Source of the DNA: an uncultured Desulfobacteraceae bacterium | GTDB taxonomy: Bacteria; Desulfobacterota; Desulfobacteria; Desulfobacterales; UBA5852 | Direction of reading: 5' to 3' | Assembly: GCA_913060875.1 (NCBI GenBank) | Contig: CAJXSL010000001.1 | Coordinates: forward strand, 310,001 to 374,000 | Length of the DNA: 64,000 nt | Part shown: positions 25,724 through 34,032 of the stretch, piece after piece | Layout of the letters: the number at the start of each line of letters is the position of its first letter | Numbering within the stretch: position 1 is the first letter of the stretch | Program-made: the position numbers and the translations under genes | Notes under the pieces: generated by a model | The model's database searches: none | Told to the model about the DNA's origin: nothing | What the model saw: the letters and a program-made list of their open reading frames with translations, nothing else

Positions 25724-27667
25724 ATGCCTAAGGTTACCTTTTTGCCCCATGATAAAACGGTTACGGTGTCGGAAGGAGAGAATCTTTTGCGCGCGGCCAT
25801 GGAGGCCGGTGTCCATATCAACGCCTCCTGCGGCGGTGACGGGGTTTGCGGTAAATGCCGGATTCTCATCGAAGAAGGCCACTTGGAAGGGGGGCTTTCG
25901 GACCGCATCAGTGCGGAAGACCAGGCCAAAGGCTATCGCCTGGCCTGCCAATCGACGGTTACGGACACGGACGTGGTCATTCGGATTCCGGTGGAATCCA
26001 GTATCGATGTCAGTGTACTCAAACGCCAGGCCGCACCGCGCCGGACGGCCCGCATTCATCAGCCCGACTTCGAAAGCCTGCGAGAGCAGGGTCTTTTTGT
26101 TCCCCCGGTGGAGGAGATCTATCTGGAGCTGCCGGAACCGAGTGCGGCGGACAACCAGGCCGATGCTTCCCGGCTGGTCAACTTCCTGACGCTCAATCAT
26201 GATGAACATCGCCTGGTCGTAAGGCTCTCCCTGATTCGCAAACTGCCGGATGTCCTTCGGGAAGACAACTTTCGCGTCACGGCGACCTTGGCCCGTCCGG
26301 TGCAACCCGGCCGCAAGACCCATGTCATCAAAGTGCAGCCCGGGGATACCACGGACCGCAACTATGCCATCGCCATGGATATCGGCACTACCACGATCTA
26401 CGGCCAGCTGATCGACCTCATATCGGGTGAGGTGCTGGCGGAAAAGGGGGATTTCAACGGCCAGATCAGCTATGGGGAAGATGTCATCACCCGTATCATG
26501 GCGGCTGAAAAACCGGGAGGGCTGGACAAGCTGCACGAAGTGGTGACGGCCACCATGAACAAGATCATTGCTGCCATCGTAAAGCAGGCCGGTGTTCGAC
26601 TGGATGACGTCAACGCGATTAGCCTGGCGGGCAACACCACCATGACCCAACTGTTTCTCAAGGTGAACCCGCGCTATATCCGGCGCTCGCCCTATGTGCC
26701 GGCCAGCAATATCTATCCGCCGCTCCAGGCGGTCGAACTGGGGCTGGAACTGGAGGATCATGCCGCCGCACTCGTCTATCCCCAGGTGTCCAGCTATGTG
26801 GGAGGGGATATCGTGGCCGGTGTCATGGGGTCCGGGATGTACCGCACCGACCGCCTCACCCTTTTCATGGACATCGGCACCAATGCCGAAATCGTCATCG
26901 GCAACAAGGACTGGATGGCCTGCGCCGCCTGCTCGGCCGGACCGGCCTTTGAAGGTGGGGGGATCGAATTCGGCATGCGGGCCGCCCGGGGGGCTATCGA
27001 GGATTTTTCCATCGATCCCCTGACGTATGAGCCCATGTTGCTCACCATCGGCAGCGTGCGGCCCAAGGGCATCTGTGGTTCCGGCCTGATCACCACGGTG
27101 GCGGTCATGTTTGAGGCGGGCGTTATCAACAACCAGGGCAAGTTCGATCGGGAATTGGGAACCGAGCGCATCCGTGAACGTGAAGGGGTTTGGGAATACG
27201 TTTTGGCCTGGCAGGATGAAACCCAGATCGATCGCGATATCGTATTGACGGAGATCGATATCGAAAACCTGATCCGGGCCAAGGGCGCCATTTACAGCGG
27301 CTGTATGACCCTGCTCGAGGAGGTTGGCATGGGCATGGGGGATATCGAGCAGATCTACCTGGCCGGCGGCTTCGGCAGCTACGTGGATCTTGAGAAGGCC
27401 ATGATCATCGGCCTGTTGCCGGAAACCGATCCGGACAAGGTCACCTACATCGGCAACGCCTCGTTGCTGGGGGCCCGCATGGCCGTCCTCACCAACCGGT
27501 TGCGTCAGGATGTGGTCAACGTGACCCGCATGATGACCAATTTCGAGCTTTCGGAAACCGCTTCGTACATGGATCATTACGTGGCAGCCCTTTTTCTGCC
27601 GCACACCGACCTGAACCAGTTTCCCAAACTCAAGACCCGCCTGCTTTCGTCCAGGCCAAATAGTTGA
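25724..27667 (+). CDS. Corrinoid-protein reductive activator (RACo-like, 2Fe-2S/ASKHA)
   Basis: A 647-residue protein of the RACo/DUF4445 family, which restores the inactive Co(II) corrinoid protein to Co(I) using ATP. Residues 1-90 form a plant-type 2Fe-2S ferredoxin domain with ASCGGDGVCGKCRI (CX5CX2C) and a fourth Cys in RLACQS. A linker follows, then an actin-like ATPase domain from about residue 215: AIAMDIGTTTIYGQL, SLAGNTTMTQLFL, LFMDIGTNAEIVIGN, GPAFEGGGIEFGMR and IYLAGGFGSYVDLEKA. It is 321 bases upstream of the CFeSP small-subunit gene on the same strand, which matches its expected substrate. No methyl-cobalamin-specific ligand can be read off. Confidence 0.93.
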   Translation: MPKVTFLPHDKTVTVSEGENLLRAAMEAGVHINASCGGDGVCGKCRILIEEGHLEGGLSDRISAEDQAKGYRLACQSTVTDTDVVIRIPVESSIDVSVLKRQAAPRRTARIHQPDFESLREQGLFVPPVEEIYLELPEPSAADNQADASRLVNFLTLNHDEHRLVVRLSLIRKLPDVLREDNFRVTATLARPVQPGRKTHVIKVQPGDTTDRNYAIAMDIGTTTIYGQLIDLISGEVLAEKGDFNGQISYGEDVITRIMAAEKPGGLDKLHEVVTATMNKIIAAIVKQAGVRLDDVNAISLAGNTTMTQLFLKVNPRYIRRSPYVPASNIYPPLQAVELGLELEDHAAALVYPQVSSYVGGDIVAGVMGSGMYRTDRLTLFMDIGTNAEIVIGNKDWMACAACSAGPAFEGGGIEFGMRAARGAIEDFSIDPLTYEPMLLTIGSVRPKGICGSGLITTVAVMFEAGVINNQGKFDRELGTERIREREGVWEYVLAWQDETQIDRDIVLTEIDIENLIRAKGAIYSGCMTLLEEVGMGMGDIEQIYLAGGFGSYVDLEKAMIIGLLPETDPDKVTYIGNASLLGARMAVLTNRLRQDVVNVTRMMTNFELSETASYMDHYVAALFLPHTDLNQFPKLKTRLLSSRPNS

Positions 27668-27988
27668 ATCTTTTCGATAAACTAAACGCGGTTCAGAAGG
27701 AATAGTCTATTGACAAAAAACGGCACTGAAGATAGGGAATAGTATTCCTTTATATAACGACGACGATGGCCAAATTCTGAAGGCAATCGGGCCCGGTTCG
27801 ATTGCCGCGAGCCAAAAAAATTCCAAGGAAAGGGGGGCTGTTTAGAGACTATTATTCGCGCGCAGGGCACATTTCAAATGCCATTTCAATAAGTTAATAA
27901 TGCAAGCGGGCACAAGGTACACTTCATTTCTGACGAGAGCTGAAGGGCAGTTAGTTGATCGGCTCTTCCCACCGATAAGGAGGTAAAA
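27668..27988 (+). promoter_or_regulatory. Upstream regulatory region of the CODH/ACS operon with palindromes
   Basis: A 321-base AT-richer leader with no credible gene. A perfect TTGACA is at 27710-27715, but no good -10 box stands 16-18 bases away. Two related sites flank it: GGAATAGTCTATT at 27699-27711 and the perfect palindrome GGAATA-G-TATTCC at 27736-27748. A further GACTATTATTC stands near 27847. Such repeats suggest operator sites for a regulator of the operon. AAGGAGGT at 27977-27984 is the ribosome binding site of the first gene. Confidence 0.45.
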
Positions 27989-29563
27989 TTGGGCTTCGAA
28001 TTCTTTAAAGAATCATATGCCGGCAGCGTCAAGGAAATCGCCCTGGGTAAAGGGGATACAGCCGTGACCGTTGGTGGCGAAACTTGTTATCCGTTTTACC
28101 AGTTCGAAGGCGACATGCCCAACAAACCCCGGATCGCGATGGAGATCTGGGACATGGAGCCTGATGAGTGGCCCGAAGCGGCTTTGGCACCGTTCAAAGA
28201 TGTGCTGACGGATCCGGCCGCCTGGGCCAAAAAATGTGTTGATGACTATGGGGCGGAAATGATCGTGCTGCAGTTGAAGAGCACGGACCCCAACGGGCAG
28301 GATGCCAGCCCGGAGGATGCCGCCGCCACGGTCAAAAAAGTGCTGGGTGCGATCAACGTACCCTTGATCATTTGGGGCACCGCCAATCCCCAGAAGGACG
28401 AAGACGTCCTCAAGAAAATTGCCGAAGAAACCCAGGGCGAATCCCTGATCCTCGGCCCGGTGGAGGACAAAAACCACAAGGGCATCGGGGCGGCCGCCAT
28501 GGGGTTCGGCCACACCATCATCTCTTCCTCGCCCATCGACGTCAACCTGGCCAAACAAGTGAATATCCTGCTGGAAAACCTGGGCATGCCCATGGAACGG
28601 GTGATCATCGATCCCACCACCGGCGGCCTGGGTTACGGCATGGAATACTCCTATTCTGTCATGGAGCGTCTGCGCATGGCCGCTCTGAATCAGGGGGACG
28701 ACAAACTGCAACTGCCGATCATCAACAACATCGGCAACGAGGTCTGGAAATGCAAGGAGGCCAAACAGACGGCCGACGAAGCCCCGACCTTGGGTGATCC
28801 GGAAAAACGAGGCATCATGATGGAGGCTGTCGCGGCCGTGAGCTACCTGGTGGCGGGCTCCGATGTCCTGATCATGCGTCATCCCGAATCCATCCGTCTG
28901 ACCAAGGCTTACATCGACCTGGTCTACAGTGGCGGCTCGGCTTCGGACGTGGCAGCGGTCACAAAACAGCTGGACGATGTGGACATCGACCTGGCGGCCC
29001 TGGCTCCTGAGCCGGACCTGACCATCGATGAAGAAAAGAAAGCCGCCCCTGCGGCCAAGGCGCCGGCGAAGGCGAAAGAGGCCCCCAAGGCAGCGGCCAA
29101 ACCGGCCCCGGCAGCGCCCAAAGCGGCACCTGAGGCCGCTCCCAAAGCCGAAGCCAAATCCGAGCCGGTAGCGGAAGCCCCCAAGGCGGACCCGGAGGCG
29201 GAAGCCGCGGCCAAGGCCAAAGCAGAAGCCGAAGCCAAGGCCAAAGCCGAGGCCGAAGCAGCAGCCAAGGCCAAAGCCGAGGCGGAGGCCAAGGCCAAGG
29301 CGGAAGCCGAAGCCGCTGCCAAGGCGGAAGCCGAAGCCAAGGCGAAGGCCGAGGCGGAAGCCAAAGCCAAGGCCGCAGAAGCGGCCAAGATGGAAGCGGA
29401 AATCGAAGAGCTTCGTACCAAGCGCGCCAAGGAACGTGAGGAACGGGCGGCGGCCAGAACCACGCAGGCCCAGGAGGAAAAATCCCTGACGCCAGCTGCC
29501 ATCCAGAAGAACATGGTCGAGAAGCTTATAGACAGGGTCAACTGGACCCACAAGCGCGTCTAG
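27989..29563 (+). CDS. acsD: CODH/ACS corrinoid iron-sulfur protein small (delta) subunit with Ala/Glu/Lys tail
   Basis: A 524-residue protein. The first 340 residues match the CFeSP small subunit (CdhD/AcsD), a TIM barrel that with AcsC carries the methyl group from methyl-H4folate to acetyl-CoA synthase. Visible blocks are PFYQFEGDMPNKPRIAMEIWD, PLIIWGTANPQKDEDVL, FGHTIISSSPIDVNLAKQ and DPTTGGLGYGMEYSYSVMERLR. The usual subunit ends near residue 320. Here an Ala/Glu/Lys/Pro-rich tail of about 130 residues follows, with alternating AEAEAKAK units, then a short conserved-looking end (LTPAAIQKNMVEKLIDRVNW). The start is a TTG with AAGGAGGT 4 bases before it. The tail reads in frame to the end, so it is not an artefact of a frameshift. 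Confidence 0.92.
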   Translation: MGFEFFKESYAGSVKEIALGKGDTAVTVGGETCYPFYQFEGDMPNKPRIAMEIWDMEPDEWPEAALAPFKDVLTDPAAWAKKCVDDYGAEMIVLQLKSTDPNGQDASPEDAAATVKKVLGAINVPLIIWGTANPQKDEDVLKKIAEETQGESLILGPVEDKNHKGIGAAAMGFGHTIISSSPIDVNLAKQVNILLENLGMPMERVIIDPTTGGLGYGMEYSYSVMERLRMAALNQGDDKLQLPIINNIGNEVWKCKEAKQTADEAPTLGDPEKRGIMMEAVAAVSYLVAGSDVLIMRHPESIRLTKAYIDLVYSGGSASDVAAVTKQLDDVDIDLAALAPEPDLTIDEEKKAAPAAKAPAKAKEAPKAAAKPAPAAPKAAPEAAPKAEAKSEPVAEAPKADPEAEAAAKAKAEAEAKAKAEAEAAAKAKAEAEAKAKAEAEAAAKAEAEAKAKAEAEAKAKAAEAAKMEAEIEELRTKRAKEREERAAARTTQAQEEKSLTPAAIQKNMVEKLIDRVNWTHKRV

Positions 29564-29623
29564 GCAGCGTCGCGCAAACGGGCAATTCCCGAAGAATTCC
29601 TATAGCATGAGGAGGAACCTCGT

Positions 29624-31654
29624 ATGGCAGAAGTAAAAGAAATCAAAAAGGCAGCCAAAAAAGTCAAAAAGGCCGATCCCGTCGCCGCCAGTATCGACGT
29701 CGCCACCCAGCAGATGATTGCGCGGGCCCAGGAGCTGGGGGTCGAAACGGTTTTCGACCGCAACATTACGTTGAAACCCTGTAACATCGGCAACCAGGGC
29801 ACCTGCTGTAAAAACTGCAGCATGGGACCTTGCCGCCTGCCCCTGCCCAAGGACTACGACGAAGCCAACGACAACCGCAAGGGAATGTGCGGGGCCACCG
29901 CCAATACCATCGCGGCACGTAACTTCATCCGTATGGTGGCCGGTGGCGCGGCGGCCCACTCGGACCACGGCCGCAGTGTGGCCGAGGTTTTCATGTCGGC
30001 CGCCCGCAAGGAAACCGACGTTTATAAAATTAAAGATGAAGCCAAGCTTCTTCAGATCGCCCCGGCGCTGGGCGTCGCCATCACTGTCGAGGTGGACGGC
30101 GAAACCCAGGATCGGGACATTGACGAGATCGCTCTGGAAGTCGCCGAAGCGGCGCTCAACGAATGGGGCAAAGCCGAAGGCGAGGTCCTCTATGCGAAAC
30201 GGGCACCGGAAGCCCGCTACGAGCTCTGGAAGAAACAGGGCGTCCTGCCCCGCAACATCGACCGCGAAATCGTGGAAATCATGCACCGCACCCACATCGG
30301 CGTGGATCAGGACTACCGCAACCTGATGAAACAGGGCGTGCGGGCCGCCATCGCTGACGGCTGGGGCGGATCCATGCTGGCCACCGACCTGCAGGATGTG
30401 CTTTTTGGCACCCCCTATCCGCTGGTCTCCGAGGCCAACCTGGGCGTCATGAAGGAAGACATGGTCAACCTCGTGATCCACGGCCACGAACCCGTTCTTT
30501 CCGAGGTCATCGTGGAAGTGGCCCAGACCAAAGAGATGATCGACTACGCCAAGGAAAAGGGCGCCAAGGGGATCCAGCTTTCCGGGATCTGCTGCACGGC
30601 CAACGAAATCCTGCAGCGCCACGGCGTGCCCCTGTGCGGCACCTTTTTGCAGCAGGAACTGGCCATCGTGACCGGCGCCTGTGACGCCATGGTGGTGGAT
30701 ATCCAGTGCATCATGCAGAACATCGCCGCGGTGGCCGAATGCTTCCATACCAAGATCGTCACCACGCATCCGATCGCCCGCATGGAGCAGCAGAGCACGA
30801 TTCACATCGAGTTCGACGAACACCACGCTGTGGAAGATGCCAAGCGGATCGTGAAGCTGGCCATCGACAACTTTGCCAACCGCAAGGGCGAGGTGATGAT
30901 TCCCAAGCAGAAAGCCCCGGTTGTGGCGGGCTTCGGCGTGGAATCGGTGGAATACCACCTGGGCGGCACCTTCCGAGGCAACTACTACACCCTCAATGAC
31001 AACATCATCAACGGCCGTATTCGCGGCATTGGCGGTGTGGTGGGCTGCAACAATGCCCGGGTGCGGCACAATGAAGGTCATATCGAGGTGGTCAAGGAAC
31101 TCATCAAGAATGACGTCATCGTACTGACCACCGGCTGCAATGCCATTGCCTGCGGCATGGAAGGCCTGCTGACGCCCGAGTCGGCCAAAGTCTTCTGCGG
31201 CCCCGGGCTGGCCGAGGTCTGCGAGACCGTGGGTATCCCGCCGGTCCTGCACCTGGGTTCCTGCGTGGACAACAGCCGCATTCTGCTGGCGGCCACCGAA
31301 GTGGTCAAGGCCGGCGGGCTGGGCAATGACATCAGCGATCTGCCGGCTGCCGGCAGCGCCCCGGAATGGATGAGCGAGAAAGCCATCAGCATCGGCCAGT
31401 ATTTCGTGGCCTCAGGCGTTTACACGGTCTTCGGTGCGGTTTTCCCGACTGAAGGGGCGCCGGTCTTCCAACGCTTCCTTTTCGAGGAAATGGAGCAGAT
31501 GTACGGCGGCATGTGGGATTTCGAAAAGGATCCCATCAAGCATGCCTGGAAAATGATCAACCACATCGACAGTAAACGTCAGGCCCTGGGGATCGACAAG
31601 GCCCGCGATCGGGTCATGATGGATTTCTCCATGCGCCAGGCCCTGGAAGGATAA
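29624..31654 (+). CDS. acsA: Carbon monoxide dehydrogenase catalytic subunit
   Basis: A 676-residue Ni-Fe-S CODH (CooS/AcsA) that interconverts CO2 and CO, passing CO to acetyl-CoA synthase. After a lysine-rich leader, the B/D-cluster cysteines appear in PCNIGNQGTCCKNCSMGPCR. Later come the C-cluster residues, including GICCTANEILQRHG, VVGCNNARV and TTGCNAIACGMEG, and the HLGSCVDNSRI segment. Length is normal for the family (630-680). GAGGAGGAAC precedes the ATG. It is flanked directly by acsD and acsB in one transcription unit. A nickel-insertion ATPase gene (CooC) is not seen nearby. Confidence 0.96.
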   Translation: MAEVKEIKKAAKKVKKADPVAASIDVATQQMIARAQELGVETVFDRNITLKPCNIGNQGTCCKNCSMGPCRLPLPKDYDEANDNRKGMCGATANTIAARNFIRMVAGGAAAHSDHGRSVAEVFMSAARKETDVYKIKDEAKLLQIAPALGVAITVEVDGETQDRDIDEIALEVAEAALNEWGKAEGEVLYAKRAPEARYELWKKQGVLPRNIDREIVEIMHRTHIGVDQDYRNLMKQGVRAAIADGWGGSMLATDLQDVLFGTPYPLVSEANLGVMKEDMVNLVIHGHEPVLSEVIVEVAQTKEMIDYAKEKGAKGIQLSGICCTANEILQRHGVPLCGTFLQQELAIVTGACDAMVVDIQCIMQNIAAVAECFHTKIVTTHPIARMEQQSTIHIEFDEHHAVEDAKRIVKLAIDNFANRKGEVMIPKQKAPVVAGFGVESVEYHLGGTFRGNYYTLNDNIINGRIRGIGGVVGCNNARVRHNEGHIEVVKELIKNDVIVLTTGCNAIACGMEGLLTPESAKVFCGPGLAEVCETVGIPPVLHLGSCVDNSRILLAATEVVKAGGLGNDISDLPAAGSAPEWMSEKAISIGQYFVASGVYTVFGAVFPTEGAPVFQRFLFEEMEQMYGGMWDFEKDPIKHAWKMINHIDSKRQALGIDKARDRVMMDFSMRQALEG

Positions 31655-31700
31655 CCCCATCGCTGTGAAGCCTTAAATCCTCAACGAAGGAGGAGATCGT

Positions 31701-33914
31701 ATGTCCAAATTAGTCGCATTTGCCGCCATTCAAGGTGGTTACAATATTGTTTCGAAAGTTGAAGGTGACTTGAAACAGGCCTTGGAAACCTACAACGCCG
31801 ACACACCGGTGGGTTTTCCCAACACGGCCTATTACCTGCCGGTGATTTATTCGCTACTGGGGATGAAGGTCGAAAAACTGGAAGACCTCCAGAAACCTTT
31901 GGAATTCTGCCGCAAGCTTCTTCCGCCGCATGTCAAATCCCGCAACCATCTGCCCTACCTCGGGCCCTTGCTGGACGCCGGCATGGCGGGTATCATGGCC
32001 TTTGAGATCAAGGAAGCCCTGCGCTACCTGAACGATCCGGATTTCTACCATGTTTCCGAAGAATGCGATCCGGAAAACGGCAAACTTTGGCTGGGCGCGG
32101 CGGCCGACACCATCTTCCGGACTCGCGGTGTGGAGTTCGTGGACGGCTCGGCGCCCGGGTTTGCCGCTATCGTCGGTGCAGCTCCCTCGCCCGAAATCGC
32201 CAAGGAAATCATCGAAGAATACCAGAAGCGCAGCATCTACGTCTTCCTGGCCGCCAACCACAACGGCACCAGTGTCTCGGAGCAGTTGGTGGAAGCCGGA
32301 GTCCAGGTAGGCTGGAACACCAAGATCGTGCCCTTCGGCCCGGATATCTCTTCGGCGGTTTTCGCGCTCGGATTCGCCAACCGTGTGGCCATGGCCTTCG
32401 GCGGCGTCCAGCCGGGTGACTACAAGAAAATCCTCAGGTACAACAAGGACCGCGTGTTTGCCTTTGTCAACGCCCTGGGCGACGTGGGGACCGAATGGGG
32501 TGCGGCCGCGGCTGGCTGCGTCAACTGGGGTTTCCCGACCCTGGCCGACACCGATATCCCCGAAATTCTGCCCACCGGTGTCTGTACTTACGAACATGTC
32601 GTCGCCAATGTGGCCCACGATGAAATGGTGCAGAAATCGGTCGAGACCCGCGGCCTCAAGGTTACGGTTTCCGACATCGAGATTCCCTGCAACTTCGGTC
32701 CGGCCTACGAGGGCGAGCGCGTTCGCGGTGCCGACCTCTACACCCAGATGGGCGGCGGCAAAACCCAGGCCACCGAGTTGGTGAAGATGGCCGAGATGAA
32801 CGATATCGAAGACGGCAAGGTTACGGTGATCGGTCCCGATATCGGCGATCTCAAGGAAGGCGACGTGCTGCCGCTGGGGATCTATGTCCAGGTGGCCGGC
32901 CGCGAAATGCAGGCCGATTTCGAACCCATCCTGGAACGCCAGACCCATCACCTGGTGAACTATATCCAGGGCATTATGCACATGGGCCAGCGCGACATCG
33001 CCTGGGTCCGGGTGAGCAAGGCCGCCGTGGAGAAAGGGTTCACCCTGAAGGATATCGGGGTGGTGCTGCATGCCAAATACCACCAGGATTTCGGCGCCAT
33101 TCTGGACAAGGTCGAAGTGACCCTCTACACCAAGAAGGAAGACGTGGATGACTTGACCAAACGGGCGCGCGCCGAGTACAAGACGCGTGACGAACGGGTG
33201 GACAAGATGACCGACGAGGATGTGGAGATTTTCTACTCCTGCACCCTGTGTCAGTCCTTTGCCCCCAGCCATGTCTGTGCCGTCAGCCCGGAACGTACCG
33301 GTCTTTGCGGCGCCTACAACTGGATGGACTGCCGGGCTTCTTATCAGATCAATCCCACCGGCCCCAACCAGCCCATCGAAAAGGGTGAAGTCCTGGATGC
33401 CAAACTGGGCATGTTCAAGGGCGTCAACGAATTCGTGGCCAAGGCCTCCCGTGGCGCCATCACCCAGTACAACTTCTACTCCATGGTACAGGAACCCATG
33501 ACCACCTGCGGCTGCTGCGAGTGCATCGCGGCCATGCTGCCCTCCTGCAACGGGGTCATGACGGTCAATCGTGAATACACCGGTGAGACCCCCTGCGGGA
33601 TGAAGTTCACCACCCTGGCCGGTGTCATGGGCGGCGGGGCTTCCTCTCCCGGGTTTGTGGGCCACTCCAAGTACAACATCACCCAGCGCAAGTTCATCAT
33701 TGGTGACGGTGGCCTTCTGCGGATGGTATGGATGCCCAAGATGCTCAAGGATGAAATCCGTGAGCGCCTGATCCAGCGAGGAACCGAAATGGGTGATCCG
33801 GATCTGGTGGACAAGATTGCCGACGAAACCGTCGGTATCACCGAAGAAGAGATCATGCCCTTCCTGGAAGAAAAGGGACATCCGGCCCTGTCCATGCCGC
33901 CGCTGATCGGTTGA
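31701..33914 (+). CDS. acsB: Acetyl-CoA synthase catalytic (beta) subunit
   Basis: A 737-residue bacterial-type acetyl-CoA synthase that joins CO, a methyl group from CFeSP and CoA at the Ni-Ni-4Fe4S A-cluster. All A-cluster cysteines are present: C514, C517, C526 and C536 (CTLCQSFAPSHVC, then CX9C) and the C603-G-C605 motif that binds the distal nickel. The N-terminal domain typical of the bacterial enzyme (about 1-310), which lines the CO tunnel with AcsA, is complete, as expected for a bifunctional CODH/ACS. A ribosome binding site (GGAGGAG) lies 8 bases before the ATG. A long perfect hairpin follows the stop codon (33931-33964). Confidence 0.96.
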   Translation: MSKLVAFAAIQGGYNIVSKVEGDLKQALETYNADTPVGFPNTAYYLPVIYSLLGMKVEKLEDLQKPLEFCRKLLPPHVKSRNHLPYLGPLLDAGMAGIMAFEIKEALRYLNDPDFYHVSEECDPENGKLWLGAAADTIFRTRGVEFVDGSAPGFAAIVGAAPSPEIAKEIIEEYQKRSIYVFLAANHNGTSVSEQLVEAGVQVGWNTKIVPFGPDISSAVFALGFANRVAMAFGGVQPGDYKKILRYNKDRVFAFVNALGDVGTEWGAAAAGCVNWGFPTLADTDIPEILPTGVCTYEHVVANVAHDEMVQKSVETRGLKVTVSDIEIPCNFGPAYEGERVRGADLYTQMGGGKTQATELVKMAEMNDIEDGKVTVIGPDIGDLKEGDVLPLGIYVQVAGREMQADFEPILERQTHHLVNYIQGIMHMGQRDIAWVRVSKAAVEKGFTLKDIGVVLHAKYHQDFGAILDKVEVTLYTKKEDVDDLTKRARAEYKTRDERVDKMTDEDVEIFYSCTLCQSFAPSHVCAVSPERTGLCGAYNWMDCRASYQINPTGPNQPIEKGEVLDAKLGMFKGVNEFVAKASRGAITQYNFYSMVQEPMTTCGCCECIAAMLPSCNGVMTVNREYTGETPCGMKFTTLAGVMGGGASSPGFVGHSKYNITQRKFIIGDGGLLRMVWMPKMLKDEIRERLIQRGTEMGDPDLVDKIADETVGITEEEIMPFLEEKGHPALSMPPLIG

Positions 33915-33930
33915 TGACAAGGTAAGTAAA

Positions 33931-33964
33931 ATTTCCCGGGGTGCTGCCAAACACCCCGGGAAAT
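33931..33964 (+). promoter_or_regulatory. Perfect 13-bp hairpin between acsB and acsC
   Basis: ATTTCCCGGGGTG at 33931-33943 is the exact reverse complement of 33952-33964, with an 8-base loop. It starts 17 bases after the acsB stop codon. No T-run follows, so it is not a standard terminator. Position within the operon suits a 3' mRNA-stabilising element or a processing site that sets AcsB apart from the downstream subunits. Confidence 0.65.
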
Positions 33965-34032
33965 CATGATGTCGATTGCACATTGATACCCAACGGTTCT
34001 AAATATCGCTGAACAACAGCAAGGAGAAAACC

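Noticed and set aside
25700-27604. 634-codon open frame antisense to the corrinoid reactivase gene
   Set aside because: High GC content leaves few stops on the opposite strand. The sense frame has complete ferredoxin and ASKHA motifs; the antisense product is His/Gly/Asp-rich with no fold signature.
28013-29551. 512-codon open frame antisense to the CFeSP small-subunit gene, rich in Gly, Phe and Leu
   Set aside because: It is the complement of the Ala/Glu/Lys repeat tail and the GC-rich gene; composition is repetitive, there is no family match, and the sense frame is an intact known protein.
31854-33983. 709-codon open frame antisense to acetyl-CoA synthase
   Set aside because: Shadow frame of a conserved gene with all A-cluster residues on the sense strand; no ribosome binding site or family match.
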